From Azolla caroliniana (lineage: Eukaryota > Polypodiophyta), in the NCBI GenBank assembly GCA_043228905.1, contig JBHGNT010000015.1, positions 1,054,001 through 1,118,000 of the forward strand: a stretch of 64,000 bases of DNA, read 5' to 3'. Below the pieces are notes generated by a model. It did not search any database, was not told where the DNA came from, and worked only from the letters and a program-made list of their open reading frames with translations. Shown here piece by piece: positions 18,099-29,927 of this stretch. How positions within the stretch are numbered: the first letter of the stretch is position 1; each line of letters starts with the position of its first letter. The position numbers and the translations under genes were made by a program.

Positions 18099-20826
18099 GT
18101 TACATGGAGGGAGTGAACAACAGATTATGGCATCACCATCACCTTGTTACTTATTTCACAGAGGTCAAGAGATCAAATACTTACACTCTCCACACATCTT
18201 TGTTGCATCACATTTTCACTTCTCCATATACATATGTACTATATGCCACTAGGTGGATCGAACTCACGACCTCCCCTCATGGCCTCCAAAACAATAAGAT
18301 ATCTCGATTGCGGCCCGATTGGCACACTCCTTAGACCCCTGTGGTTTCTCCCGGAGAGCAAGAAGGATATGTAGTCCTCGACATTATGTGGACTGCGATA
18401 GAGCAAGCTAGCCATTGGATCAAACTTGTAAGACATTTAATATGTTGTAATTTTGTTGGGTTTTGGCACTTTCAATCTTGACATGCACTACTTTGATGAC
18501 TACTATATCACAAAGGATTGACTCCTTGAGGAAGGCATTCACAACACATGGGGCGATAGGGTGCCAGTAAATAGGCTCTTTTAAAACAATCAACCTCTCT
18601 TCCAAAAGCGACATCACCATATGAATTCAAATACTAAAGTAAATGTTCAAGCAAATCTTGTTATGAACGTGGAAAGTGAACGAGCAGTTTCTCCTTATGA
18701 TTAGAGTATAAATATGGAGAGAACATAGAGGCTCTACTTCCATCTTGGTACATATTTTATGAATCAAGAGTATGTTACCCTATTTGTTTTGGGCTTTTCA
18801 AATTGGGATGTGTAGTTCTTTGAAGTCAAGCAATGTGCCATAGTTTGTCATTTCAAGTTCAATATAGGTTATGCCACTTACTCCATAAATGTTCGGCTCC
18901 CCAAGGCATACTGGGGTAAAAAAGCAAGGTACAAAAATTATTGTTAACCATAGGAAAACAAAATAATACGCTAAGATTGCTTGGCATCATAGAAACAAGA
19001 AATAATGGATGATGGTGCAACATGCAATATAGGAAGTTCCTTCACAACATCTTCCACAATATATAACTTTATTTAGTTTCCTATTGGGGTAAAAAAGCAA
19101 GCTGCAAAAATTATTGTTGGCCATTGCAAAAACAAAATAATATTCTAAGATCGCTTGGATCATAGAAACAAGAAATAATGGATGATCCTTCACAACATCT
19201 TCCATAATATATAACTTTATATAGTTTTCTATTGGTACAAAAAACACATGGAAACCATTGCTTATGTTAGTAGGGTAAAAGATTCTTTAGCGGATAATGG
19301 GCTTGGACACCATTATTTTACCATCACATCATTAATGGCATCTTTAACTCAAATTGAAAGCAAAAGTCGAATCTTCTTTATAGCCAAATAGCTACATATA
19401 GTTAGTGGATAATTAGACCCATCTTAATTTTACATTATTTTAGCATTTTGTTGGTTTTAGTGAATAATTAGATCCATCTTTCTTTCACATTATTTTAATA
19501 TATTGTTGGTTTGACATTTGGAAACATAATTGAGAATATAATACTTCACCATAGGATTCCATGCTTCCCACTTTTAATAAAGGAAACACACACACATTAA
19601 GAACATGTGATGGGCTCATCATTGACATCCGCTTTGTGTAAACTACATGTTCTTTGCACACAAGAAATTTTGGGCATTGGGAAAGAAATCACACACCAAT
19701 AGATGATATATGGAGAACAAAATCACGACAAGATATTAGTGGATAGAATGACAAATTGAAAGATTTATGAGCATAACATTTCATAACAATTTGGTCGATT
19801 ATGTTTGATGTCAAATTAAAAAAATAAAAACTTTCTCATGAATAGAGGAATGCACTAAATCCTTATTAAATTTCCTTCCATATTTATGTGTGTATAAGGT
19901 GGTGTGGTATAGGGGGTACCCAAATTCTCACCTTGAACAAAATCACATCTCTTACCATGGAGTTGTGTAAAAGGCACGAGTGCATGAAAGGAGATAGAAC
20001 TTGAGTTTGTGTATGGTGGAGAACCATGAGTTTTAAGTACAAGAAATGAAACAAATCAGTTTAGCTATTTGTCATGAGGGGCCATTTGCTCAACAATGTA
20101 GTACTGGATAGACCTAATCGCTTGAAGAGTTGTCTGGAGGGGCCCCTCAATTTGATCCCCCACATGAAACACAATTACTCTACAAAGAGATGAATCAATG
20201 GTAAAGGTTTTAAAAAAGGCCAATGTTGGAGCAATCGTCACCATTAAATGCGTACATTGACATTTACGATGGCTTACACAATGGCAATATTTCGAGCCAC
20301 AAAACCAACACCTACTTTTGTATTGTTTTTAAATACCAAAAAATGGCTTACACAATGGCCATGTTCCGAGCCGCAAAACCAATGCCTATATTTGTATTGT
20401 TTTTAAATACCACAAAATGGATGGTGTTGGCCACAATTATTTCCTAGTGGTTCTCGATTCGCAGCACAAGATGAAGATTTGAAAGGGATTACCGATCACG
20501 GTAACGAAATTTCTTCTGGGAAGTTTGCTCTTGCAGGCTCTCGAACCGATGATTGCATGGATTACACATCAAAAGGCAAAATAGAGGTGTTTGGGAGTTC
20601 TAGCTTGAAGGTTTACTCGATCAGGAAGTACTACGTAACAAAGATCTTCGGGTCTCAATCAGAGGAGAGTTTGGTAGTAAGGATTTTGTGGGGGGCATGG
20701 GGGGCCTTAGTGGCCGGTGGCCACCAAAAGGCTTCTTCTTTTTGTGGTGGTCAAAGCCGTGCACAGTGTGAAACCGTCCATATCCAAGCGTCTTCATCAT
20801 AAATTATAATTATATCCGCATATAAA
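18099..20826. other. Intergenic region with three tandem duplications
   Basis: No gene is recognised. Direct tandem repeats are (1) about 18911-19083 and 19084-19235, unit ~173 bp with the core GGGGTAAAAAAGCAAG; (2) about 19398-19460 and 19461-19513, unit ~60 bp with the core GGATAATTAGACCCATCTT; (3) 20269-20342 and 20343-20416, unit 74 bp with the core ATGGCTTACACAATGG. A 107-codon open frame at 20479-20802 just before the RING gene has no recognisable domain and may be leader or chance sequence. 18240-18400 is less AT-rich and contains a GAGTTCGATCC word on the minus strand like a pol III B box, but no matching A box is visible. Confidence 0.65.
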
Positions 20827-23350
20827 ATGGTCCTTCACCCATTGATGATGCCACATCAGATGATCCCTGTTCCTCTAGCGGTGACTTCCAGCAGCAGCAG
20901 GAGAAGAGGAAGCAGCAGAGCTCCACAAAATTCGCCATCATTCTCTCAGGCATGCTCTCTTCCCTCTCTCTTTGTATGTATGTATGTATGTATGTTCTTA
21001 TGTATGTATGTATGTATGTATGTATGTTATGTATGTTCTTATGTATGTATGTTATGTATGTTCATCAGTATGTATGTATGTATGTATGTATGTTCTTATG
21101 TATGTATGTATGTATGTATGTTCTTATGTATGTATGTATGTATGTATGTATGTATGTATGTATGTATGTATGTATGTATGTATGTATGTTATGTATGTTC
21201 TTATGTATGTATGTTATGTATGTTCATCAGTATGTATGTATGTATGTATGTATGTTATGTATGTTCTTATGTATGTATGTTATGTATGTTCATCAGTATG
21301 TATGTATGTATGTATGTATGTATGTATGTACGTTCATCTGTATGTATGTATGCATGTATTTATGTATGTAAGGTGGAGAAACAAAACCATGAAAGAACAT
21401 GGCTGGAACTCAATTCAGAGATCCTTCTTCTTTTGAGATTTTGCTTTTTGAAAGTAGGCTTAATCTCAATCTTTATTCAACAACCATTCGTGACAATCGT
21501 TTTCCAAAGGGAGATTGATTATGTATGTGCTGCAAAAATATTCCAGTGCTTGGGAAATAAAATGGTGCCGTAATTGTTTTTCTTGGAAGTTGCCAATTCG
21601 AGGTTTGATGTAAATGAAGCACATTTTGTTGGGACCTATGTGCATTTTTCATTCTAAATTCCTATACAATTCTGTTTATAAAACTCCCTCGGAATATATG
21701 CATTTTGATTCTAAATTCTCCAAAATGATCTGTTCATATTTCAAAATTTCAGGCTCGTAAACAAAGACATGGATTGATGTTCTGAGGATTGAAATTTCCT
21801 GAAGTTTATTGAGATATATTGTAGACCCTTGAGATTCCTTTTTTTGACTATGTTTACAGGCAAATAGGGCACCTCCTAGTGGTCTGTATTGTGCACAATC
21901 ATCTCCTCGTCCTCGAGCTGTTGGAATTGATGAACATGAAGCTGCCATGGCCGCCCGAGATCGGCTTGATGTGAAGTTCCGTACATCGGGCCTTATTAAC
22001 CGCAGGTAAATGGATCTCTATTGCAAGATGATACTGGCATTTGTACATGCATGCGCACTTACATGCACACATGCATGTACGCACATACCTACTTCTACAT
22101 GCTCATGTTATGTGTACATGCGAATAAATTTATATATATACAAATACATGATCTGTAATTTAGAACAGCAAGGTAAATGGATCTCTATTGCAAGATGATA
22201 CTGGCATTTGTACATGCATGCGCACTTACATACACACATGCATGTACGCACATACCTACTTCTACATGCTCATGTTATGTGTACATGCGAATAAATTTAT
22301 ATATATACAAATACATGATCTGTAATTTAGAACAGCAAGCCTTGTTGGCTTGTTACAGCACTCTCTGTTCCAATAAAACACATACATATTGTATATGTCT
22401 ATGCATAAATATTTACGTATAGAGCACATACATACATGTGGACAATTTGAGAGGACACTTATATGCATGTATATATCTTGTGCATACCATTTAAACAGCT
22501 GTGGGGATGGAGTTCTTTCCCATTGTCTTTTTATATGAATGTTTCCCTCAGCATTTGCTCCATCGAAGAGGTCAGCTGCATACGTACTCATACATGAATG
22601 TTGTCCTCTGCATTTACTCCATCGAAGAGGATACCTACATACATATACATATGCATGCGTACTTTAGTGTGCGTATGCACATATGTAAATACACTCTCGT
22701 AGGAGACTTCAGGTGTTTAGCATTTAGAAATATATGCAGACAGTTTTTTACTCGTTTATGCTCTCTTGATATCTAGGTTGTCTTCAACAACTCCACAACC
22801 CAACCATACACTGATTGCATCGTCCAATGCAAGAGTTCATCCTTCATCATCTCTCCATCAGAAAGTGTTCCCTCCATGTGCTGGAGCAGCGTTCACATCA
22901 CGTGATCGTAAGTTGAGAATGAAAGCCCCTATTGTGTGTGAGACATCATCACACATACGAAATGCAAGGAGTTCCGTATCCGATGTATGTATTTCCAACA
23001 AAGGAGGAGAAAGAACAATAAGAAGCCCATCAATAACATCTACCTTGGATAATGATATAAGGTCGGATTCCATAGATGCAGTTGAGAGCTCTACCTCAAG
23101 TAACCGTGGAAATTTGGTTTTTGGAGTAGATCTCGGAGATTGCTCCATTTGTCTTGAGAGCTTTTCGGAGGATAAAGCTTTCATATGCTTGCCTTGTAAC
23201 CATAGATTTCACACAACTTGTTTAGGTGCTTGGTTGAAGAAGCATTCACAATGTCCTAATTGTAGAAGTAATGTGCCTAAGGTTGGAAATCTTGTACAGT
23301 GTTGTATCATATCGAATGAAACCATATACAGAAATAAGCAGGAACTTTGA
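20827..23350 (+). CDS. RING-H2 E3 ubiquitin ligase, RHY1A-like, 3 exons, about 288 aa
   Basis: Proposed exons are 20827-20973 (or ending at 20949 if a GC donor is used), 21860-22005 and 22777-23350. Phases agree. The C-terminal half has a complete C3H2C3 RING-H2: Cys-x2-Cys-x14-Cys-x-His-x2-His-x2-Cys-x10-Cys-x2-Cys, about residues 220-260, beginning CSICLESF. An ARDRLDVKFR segment in exon 2 resembles the ARDRL region that I recall preceding the RING in Arabidopsis RHY1A. It would transfer ubiquitin with an E2; substrates are unknown. The middle is Ser/Thr-rich and probably disordered. There is no membrane segment. The exon-1 donor lies at the edge of a long GTAT microsatellite, so its exact position is uncertain. 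The exon-2 donor is duplicated 167 bp downstream. Confidence 0.8.
20974..21371 (+). repeat. (GTAT)n microsatellite with higher-order structure in RING gene intron 1
   Basis: About 400 bp of TATG/GTAT units are broken by short interruptions (TTCTTATG, GTTATG, TTCATCAG). A ~65-bp higher-order block containing the ordered interruptions occurs about three times (near 21028, 21188 and 21253). The tract starts directly at the likely 5' splice site of exon 1. All open frames across it are repeat artefacts. Confidence 0.9.
22005..22338 (+). repeat. Nearly perfect 167-bp tandem duplication that copies the exon-2 donor
   Basis: The segments 22005-22171 and 22172-22338 differ at about one position. Each begins with GGTAAATGGATCTC, so the splice donor at 22006 is repeated at 22173 as AAG followed by GTAAATGG. 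If the second donor were used, the frame would hit TAA immediately after the normal exon end. A second, looser duplication of a ~65-bp unit (core CATCGAAGAGG) lies at about 22537-22640 in the same intron. Confidence 0.92.
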
Positions 23351-24280
23351 GAAGTCTTATTATAGTGGTATGGGAACATTTCAAATTACCTGCTGAAATA
23401 GTGAAGTTTAATATGATTCAGATTTGGCTATTAAAGCATCTAGATCCAACAATGTTCTATACAAGAACATCGTTATCAACTTATGAGTTGGGAGCTTCAA
23501 TTTACACAAGTATAAACATGCCTCGAGAATATTGGTGACCACTAATTACAAAAATATTGGTGACTGAATCATCTGGTTACTAAGAAGATGAAGATGCTAC
23601 CAATTTTACAAGTTACCTTGTAACAGCACTTTACATTAGCTCTAAATAATGGGCATAGGAGACAGAATTAACTCAAAAATTGATTCAATTTCTCATTACC
23701 TCTGTCTACATAATGTTTATAGGATGAAAGTTAAAATCTTGACAAGTTGCCTTGTTTCAGCCCTTCACGTTGGCTCTAAATAATGGGTATAGAAGGTTGA
23801 GAATTTAACTAGATAATGGATTCAAATTTGCATAACCTCTTATGCCTATAGGAGGTCGATTCAAGAGTAACCATGGAAAGTTAAACAACTTATTTAATAC
23901 ATATGTCATAGTCAAATCAACAAAAAACTGAACATTGATGACACTTTTTGGTTTTTATATATTTGTATCATGGTTTGATACTCTCTAGCATTGTTTGGCC
24001 TGAATAGCTTGAAGCCCCTCATCCCATAGGCATTAATTCAACAAATTATTACATTTTTCCATCAAATGTATCTTGGCAATAAATTTTGCCTTATTATTTA
24101 AGCATGTTGTAGCCCATAATGTTTAGCCACTTTTTGCAGATTGCTAAAAAACACATCCCATGCTACACATCCCTCAACTTGAACATGTTCCATAAATGCA
24201 ACCAATAATTTTCCATGTATCTATGGAACACTACATGATGGAGAAAAGATGAGTTAAATCTCATTGTGAGTTTTTGCATA

Positions 24281-24577
24281 ATGTCATGAAATCGAGCCGA
24301 GCCATCAATTGTTGAAAAAATTAATACGAGAGGGAAACGATTGGACACAACTTGGCATATCCAATACATTTCGCAAGAAATAATGTCATGAAATTAAGCC
24401 ATCAATTGTTGAGAAAAATAATACAAGAAGGAAACGATTAGACAAGACTTGGCATATCCAATACATTTCACAAGAAATAATATCATGAAATCGAGCCATC
24501 AATTGTTGAGAAAATTAATACGAGAAGGAAACGATTGGACAAGACTTGGCATATCCAATACATTTCACAAGAAATTG
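24281..24577 (+). repeat. Three-copy ~100-bp tandem repeat
   Basis: Three direct copies start at 24281, 24383 and 24480. Copies two and three are closest to each other, and copy one carries a 5-base insertion (extra GAGCC). Copy ends share TTTCACAAGAAAT or TTTCGCAAGAAAT. Confidence 0.92.
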
Positions 24578-26295
24578 TAATTATGCATTATCTACATTTG
24601 ATCTAACTTGCTCCATGTAGATTGAAATTTGTATCCAAGAATCATCCCATGAATCCACTCGCATGGATCACCTTTCAAGACCAACCTCAAATTGCTCCCA
24701 TGCTTGTACTTCTTGGTCATCCATCAAAGGGTGTGGGGATGTGGATTGGTCCACATGAGGAATTTTGTTGAAGTAGATAACAAATCACTTGATGGTTGTA
24801 TTTGTTTACGTTTATCCCAAGGAGTATTTACCCTACACTTATAAAATGTTAACCTCTTTGGGGAGTTGTCAAAAAGACTACGTATCTTGTTGTTCCATGA
24901 ACCACAATGCTCCCCGTCATTTTCTTATTGTCACACATTTTATTCATCCCACATTGATTATTTTGCTTTGTCATTTGAAAATATACACTTCATGGGTTTG
25001 AATCTTCTATGGTCAGTTTACTTTTCTCCTCATGTCACCATGGTCACTCGATTGTCCCACTAGAGTCTACTCTCACAAGATGATCCTCCATTACCATTTT
25101 AACGACATGAGAAAACATTATGAGGCCTATGCAAGTTTAAGAATAATTTGCTATGCTTCATCATTGAAGATTAACATGCTTAACATGCATAAATAAGTTC
25201 TCACCTCATGTACAAAGAGATACTTAGATGATCTTGGTTGAATAGGGGTGATAGTACAACTTGGTATGATTTGTTGTGATTCAAGCTATCCTATTGGTTA
25301 GGATGTGCTTGATGTGAAAATCCTAGATTGGATATCCACGCGAATTGTAGACAAATTTATGTATTGGAAATCACAACCTTGGTTGTTTCATGTTTGACTA
25401 AAAGTTATCCAATAAATGATGATTCCTATGGTATCAAATTATTTAGTATGGTCTCCTTGGTCTAGAAAGACTATCGAGAAGTTAGCAACCTCAATGTGGT
25501 TCAAATTATCGAAGATGAAAGAAAGATCATGCCTTAGGTGGCATGGAGTCATATTTGTACTCCAAAAAGACATAGTCGAATAGCACTTTTAAATCAATAC
25601 AAACATATGGTGGCTCAAAGATTCTCTTTTCTTAAGACTATGTTTGAGGGACAAATGTGGGTAGAAATTATCACTTGATTGAGAAAGGTGTCAAGTATGG
25701 AAAGACGAAGATTGTAGCCTCTTTGTGTCCTGTGATAAATAGTGATGGAAAAAAGTGTGAGAAAGGGTAATGATTATGTTTGGCAATGGCTTTAAAACAT
25801 TAACAAACTTCCTACAAGTCAGTGATAGTGGAGGATGCCAATCATAGATTCCTTGCATGCTTAGTTATTGTAGTATATCGTCATTGATCCAATTTTGTGC
25901 TTATTCACTTGATCAGTTCCAACCCAACCATTCCAATATTCCTTTTCAACCCGATTACCAAATCATGGGGGTGATTATTTTGTGGAGGGAGCTTTGTTTA
26001 AACTATAATTTAAACTTCATGTTAATGTCCAAAAGATGCTTCTACTTGGAGAGTTGGCCCAAATACTAAGGTGATTTGGGTTGTTATTCCCAACTTTGGG
26101 CATTGTCCACTAGGGATGTTTTGTCACCCTTTCAGTGGGCTTTCATTAAGGGAGCAAGAGAATTACCCCACCATCATATAAGTTTGTTTTCAACTACCTT
26201 AGGTATTGGGGTATCTGGCACAATTAGAGTTTGAGAAACTTGTTATACTAAGGATAGTCAGGGTATTTTGTAAACATACATTTGAGAGCCCAGAT

Positions 26296-26363
26296 GGATG
26301 TAGCTCAGTTGGTAAGGTTGCCCAATGGAGACCAGGTGGTCATGGGTTCAACCCCTACATTCC
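26296..26363 (+). mobile_element. tRNA-derived SINE head (or tRNA pseudogene)
   Basis: The block has a good pol III A box (TAGCTCAGTTGG) and a B-box-like GGTTCAACCCC about 40 bases later. Its ends, GGATGTA and TACATTC, can pair over seven positions with one G-T. The D arm and T stem do not fold properly and no plausible anticodon arm forms, so it is not a working tRNA gene. It resembles the tRNA-related heads of plant SINEs. Confidence 0.6.
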
Positions 26364-26404
26364 ACAACTAGAGAATTAAGAGTATATGAAGTATATAATA
26401 GAGA

Positions 26405-26472
26405 GGTGAGGAAATTGGGTTTCAAACCCATGACACAGTGCTTGTAGTGTTAACAACTTACCACTAGGGTAA
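26405..26472 (-). mobile_element. Second tRNA-like head, inverted
   Basis: Read on the minus strand from 26472, the block has an A-box-like CCTAGTGGTAAG and a B-box-like GGGTTTGAAACCC about 40 bases later. It lies 41 bp from the plus-strand tRNA-like block and points toward it, so the two heads are tail to tail. It could be a second SINE fragment or part of one composite unit. Confidence 0.45.
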
Positions 26473-27556
26473 CGTAATTACGAAAGAGAGAGAGAGAGAG
26501 AGATCGAAAGTAGCATGCAATATACATGCACAAGTATCTAGGGACATTAAAACACTACAAGTATGAGATGTTCATAGAAATGTGTCTCTTTTGTTATTGT
26601 TGCACGAGGTTGTTATTCCACCTCATGCTAGCTCAAGATGCTCAACAAATGGTCCGCTCTATGGTTCTATTGGACATTCGCTCAAGGATGCTCGAAGTTA
26701 CACAAACTATTGTCAGATTTTTTATGTTGTGATTTAATTAGACTAAGAAACTATAAAGAACCTTTGCATTTACTATATTGACTAGTTCGAAACAAATGTA
26801 ATTTAATCAACAAAGTTGAACTACATCACGTGTAGATTTATGCATTTCTTATTTGTATATACAATAATACACCTATGCAAACATGCATATTTTTTACAAT
26901 GACTTGTTGCACCACACATCCATTCCACACCAAATGACTTATCAACGCGAATACATACACATGTACACATGGCCAAGGTAGTTCTTCTTTTGGATTGCAT
27001 GCTAGGAAATAAACATACAAGGGAATTTTGGAGTGGCTCTTAATGTAATTTTGTATGTGTGTAATTAGTGGTATCCTACTCTAGTTGTGGATAGGTTCAT
27101 TTAACTAATGAATGTATCACCATGTGACACCTTTAATATCTACTAGTACAGAACAAAGATGTAACATACAAAATATGGTGATTACATTTGTCCTGTTGAG
27201 ACCATCATGTGATGATCATGTCAAAAAAGTGGGGTTTACACATATGTGAGTTAGGTACATGCTTGATGGAGTGAACAATTAACACCACACTTGGAGGGGT
27301 ACAAACTAAAATGCATGAGGTGAAAGTTATGCTTAGTAGGTTTGTCACTCATCAAGGGTGTTATTCTAGGAAGGTTGTGCTAAAAGGTGATTATATATAC
27401 ATATATTAAGATATATTTCGTTGGGGACGAAGCTCTATGGAACTGAATATATACGTGTGTGGTGTGTGTGTCCTATGATAGAAACTTGGAATTTCAAAAG
27501 ATCTTCTTTCTTATAAATGCCATATATGCTATCATCTATGAGGGTTTTGTGCTTCA

Positions 27557-28294
27557 ATGCCTAAAGAAACTTTTACTTTTCAACGTTGCCAACATTGTCA
27601 TCATAATTCTACATACAATGACAATGTCACTGTAAATTGGGTAAATACGATTTTTTGCAAGTATGGTGTTGGTGTTCTTCTTGTTATTTTCTTGATTAGT
27701 CTTTTGGGACTACATGATAACAATCCAAGTGTGAAAGCTCGACCTATAAAGGCATTACCAAACTTGTCACCAGTGAATGTTCCTGAGTTTCCTTGGTGGG
27801 CACTTCCAATTCCAAGCAAAACAATGCCATGGATGAATAACAGTGGCATGCCTCACTTCCCCATATTGGACAATCTCTTCTTATTGTTAAAGGCATCTGA
27901 CTTGTGCTTCAATTGCACAATATTTGTTTCACTCGACACAACATTGGATGTTGGCAACAACACAGAAGATTCACACTTTCCCACAACAACAATGAGCTTT
28001 CACCTTCTACAATATCAAGTTGTACCTTTTCATTTGCGATTTGATACTATTGCTCTCATGCCCATGGCATTTCGAATCCCTTCCTTTGTTAATGGATCTT
28101 ATCTACTTATTACTGATAGTGCTTCCACCGCAATGCCATCAAATTCCTCAACAACCTCACCTCAACATATGCAAGTTTCCATAAACTATCAAGGTATATT
28201 AGCCCCAGACTTCTTGGTGTCAGACACGTTAGTTGTTCATGGCATCACTGGCTTCTTATCCCCTTTCATTCTAGATATTCCTTTCCCCACATGA
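27557..28294 (+). CDS. Single-exon fasciclin-like (FAS1) protein with N-terminal membrane anchor, 245 aa
   Basis: This is one open frame from ATG 27557. Residues about 37-52 (YGVGVLLVIFLISLLG) form a hydrophobic segment, probably a signal anchor, after a Cys/His-rich N-terminus. The C-terminal part reads like a FAS1 fold: a phenylalanine/leucine-rich segment around VVPFHLRF matching the YH-motif area, a short extended strand set around SYLLITD, and a late VSDTLVVHGITGFLSP segment matching the H2-type end of plant fasciclin-like proteins. Several N-x-S/T sites fit a secreted or cell-surface protein. FAS1 proteins act in adhesion and cell-wall organisation. The frame is free of stops, but it is isolated, so expression is unproven. 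The FAS1 call rests on motif memory only. Confidence 0.6.
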   Translation: MPKETFTFQRCQHCHHNSTYNDNVTVNWVNTIFCKYGVGVLLVIFLISLLGLHDNNPSVKARPIKALPNLSPVNVPEFPWWALPIPSKTMPWMNNSGMPHFPILDNLFLLLKASDLCFNCTIFVSLDTTLDVGNNTEDSHFPTTTMSFHLLQYQVVPFHLRFDTIALMPMAFRIPSFVNGSYLLITDSASTAMPSNSSTTSPQHMQVSINYQGILAPDFLVSDTLVVHGITGFLSPFILDIPFPT

Positions 28295-29927
28295 AAGTGT
28301 ACTCCTCACAACCCTTGTTATATCAACAACTTGATAAATCCTTTATTTTTATTTTTACCTTCCAAGCTAACATTGATATATGGCTTCTAAACGCTAATCT
28401 ATATTCGACATTAACATTTTCAATCACAAGAATGACGGTGAATGTTACCTTATTATAATTTTAAGGTACAAAAGTATTTGGAACACACTATTTGGAAGCA
28501 TGACATCCTTTATTGCGGGCATTGTAATGTTTAGGTAGCCTCTAAACCATTTGTGTAAGTATTCATAGTCATTAAGGACATGACCATGATTTGCTTGAAT
28601 TAAATGTTTTATATAAGTCGAATCAAATTTTCAGATACCAAATGGCCTCCTAAAGAAATACTACTCACTAGTAAAATGTTTTCACTAAGTTGCAAATATT
28701 TATCTTAGACAATATTTCCATGTTCCCATTTGCTTTATGTAACCAACAACATATTCAGAATACATAGTCCTAGAGGGCTCACTCGTTCGTTCATGGAGAA
28801 AGGCATAAACCGTCCATTTTAGATCACATACACACAATACCTAAAGATAAATATATTCTTGTATCACAATTTATTCTCTTTTGTTGAAAATATTATTACA
28901 TGCTATGAAAAAACCACCTATCTAACAAGTACTTTCATTCACATGATATGCCAAACATTGAACTTATGATTCTATCATTGTTCACTTTGCCCTTGTGGAC
29001 CATGCCATCGTTGTCCATTGTTGCCATTTCTTTTTCTTGTAAGACTGAAAACCTTTAACAAGTGTAAGAAAATGTATTAGTAATGCTCTAATTCCTTCAC
29101 TTATATTAAGAACTGTTAACAAGCTCTCACAAGAACATACATTATGCTCACTCATCTTTCAGTAATGCAGCACCCATGGTCACTTAATTGTTGAACAATG
29201 CAGCATCCATGCATGCTTCCTTGCTCCTCTCATGAGGCCTTTCACATCAAAACTACAATGCCAATAAGAGATCAATATCCCACATAATCTGCCATCAGAT
29301 TGACACCATGGAGCACCCATGATGCATTAGGTATCGGTATTCACTAACAAAAACATTTGGCCAGTCTCCACTGATTGACTCTCCTTGTCAAGAGTTACAA
29401 CAAATCAAGAAGACAAATTGAACATAAGAATGGGAGGGATGTGCATACAATCAGGCACATGGCCCTGTATGCAAAATTCGATAGGCATTAATAATGTTCA
29501 TCCTTCAGTTTGGAAATAAGCTGCAATAGCAAGTGAAGGATACTGCAAAGTAATGATAAGCTTACAGATTATAGTCGAAGATAACAAAGAAATGCTGGAA
29601 ACTGAAGCTTTTACAAGAAGAATGAAATATATTATTTACAAACTGCAGCCTCATCATATAGCATGAAACATACAATATTTCCAATGTATAAGGCATCCCA
29701 TCATATCATTTCCTATAGCATGAAACATGCATGATATTCCAGTGCATAAATAATCCCATCATACAGCATGAAACATACATTCTTTTCATGTCAAAAATCT
29801 GATGATAAAAATAGCACCCACATCATTTAGTCTACCTCATCAGACTATTGATACTGATATGAAGGGGACAATGAGAAAAAAGATGTGTCATTGCCAAATA
29901 ATCATTAAATTCAAAGGAGAATCTGGT
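28295..29927. other. Intergenic region between the FAS1-like and ARGLU1-like genes
   Basis: No gene is recognised. Three diverged copies of a ~60-bp unit with cores CATCATATAGCATGAAACAT and CCAATGTATAAGGCATCCCA lie at about 29650-29785, close to the 3' end of the minus-strand gene, and may fall in its 3' untranslated region. Confidence 0.6.

Larger units (their letters stand above)
23351..27556. other. Intergenic region with tandem repeats and SINE-like heads
   Basis: No gene is recognised in 4.2 kb. A ~133-bp unit is repeated twice at about 23607-23740 and 23741-23860 (core GCTCTAAATAATGGG). A ~97-102-bp unit is repeated three times at about 24281-24382, 24383-24479 and 24480-24577 (cores GCCATCAATTGTTGA and TGGCATATCCAATACATTTC). 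Two tRNA-like blocks in opposite orientation lie at 26296-26363 and 26405-26472 (separate entries). A short (GA)n lies near 26490. The rest is AT-rich and shows no coding pattern I can name. Confidence 0.65.

Noticed and set aside
18240-18400. Minus-strand B-box-like GAGTTCGATCC in a less AT-rich patch, possible SINE
   Set aside because: No A box at the right distance and no visible element ends.
20479-20802. 107-codon frame just before the RING gene
   Set aside because: No domain or start context; it is out of frame with the RING gene and more likely leader or chance sequence.
20952-21573. Long open frames encoding Tyr-Val-Cys-Met repeats
   Set aside because: They are translations of the (GTAT)n microsatellite in three frames, with no stop codon because the repeat has none.
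24281-24577. Regular direct repeats that could suggest a CRISPR-like array
   Set aside because: The copies are contiguous with no unique spacers, and the context is plant nuclear DNA.
26296-26363. Functional tRNA gene
   Set aside because: A and B boxes and an acceptor-like pairing exist, but the D and T stems and an anticodon arm do not form.
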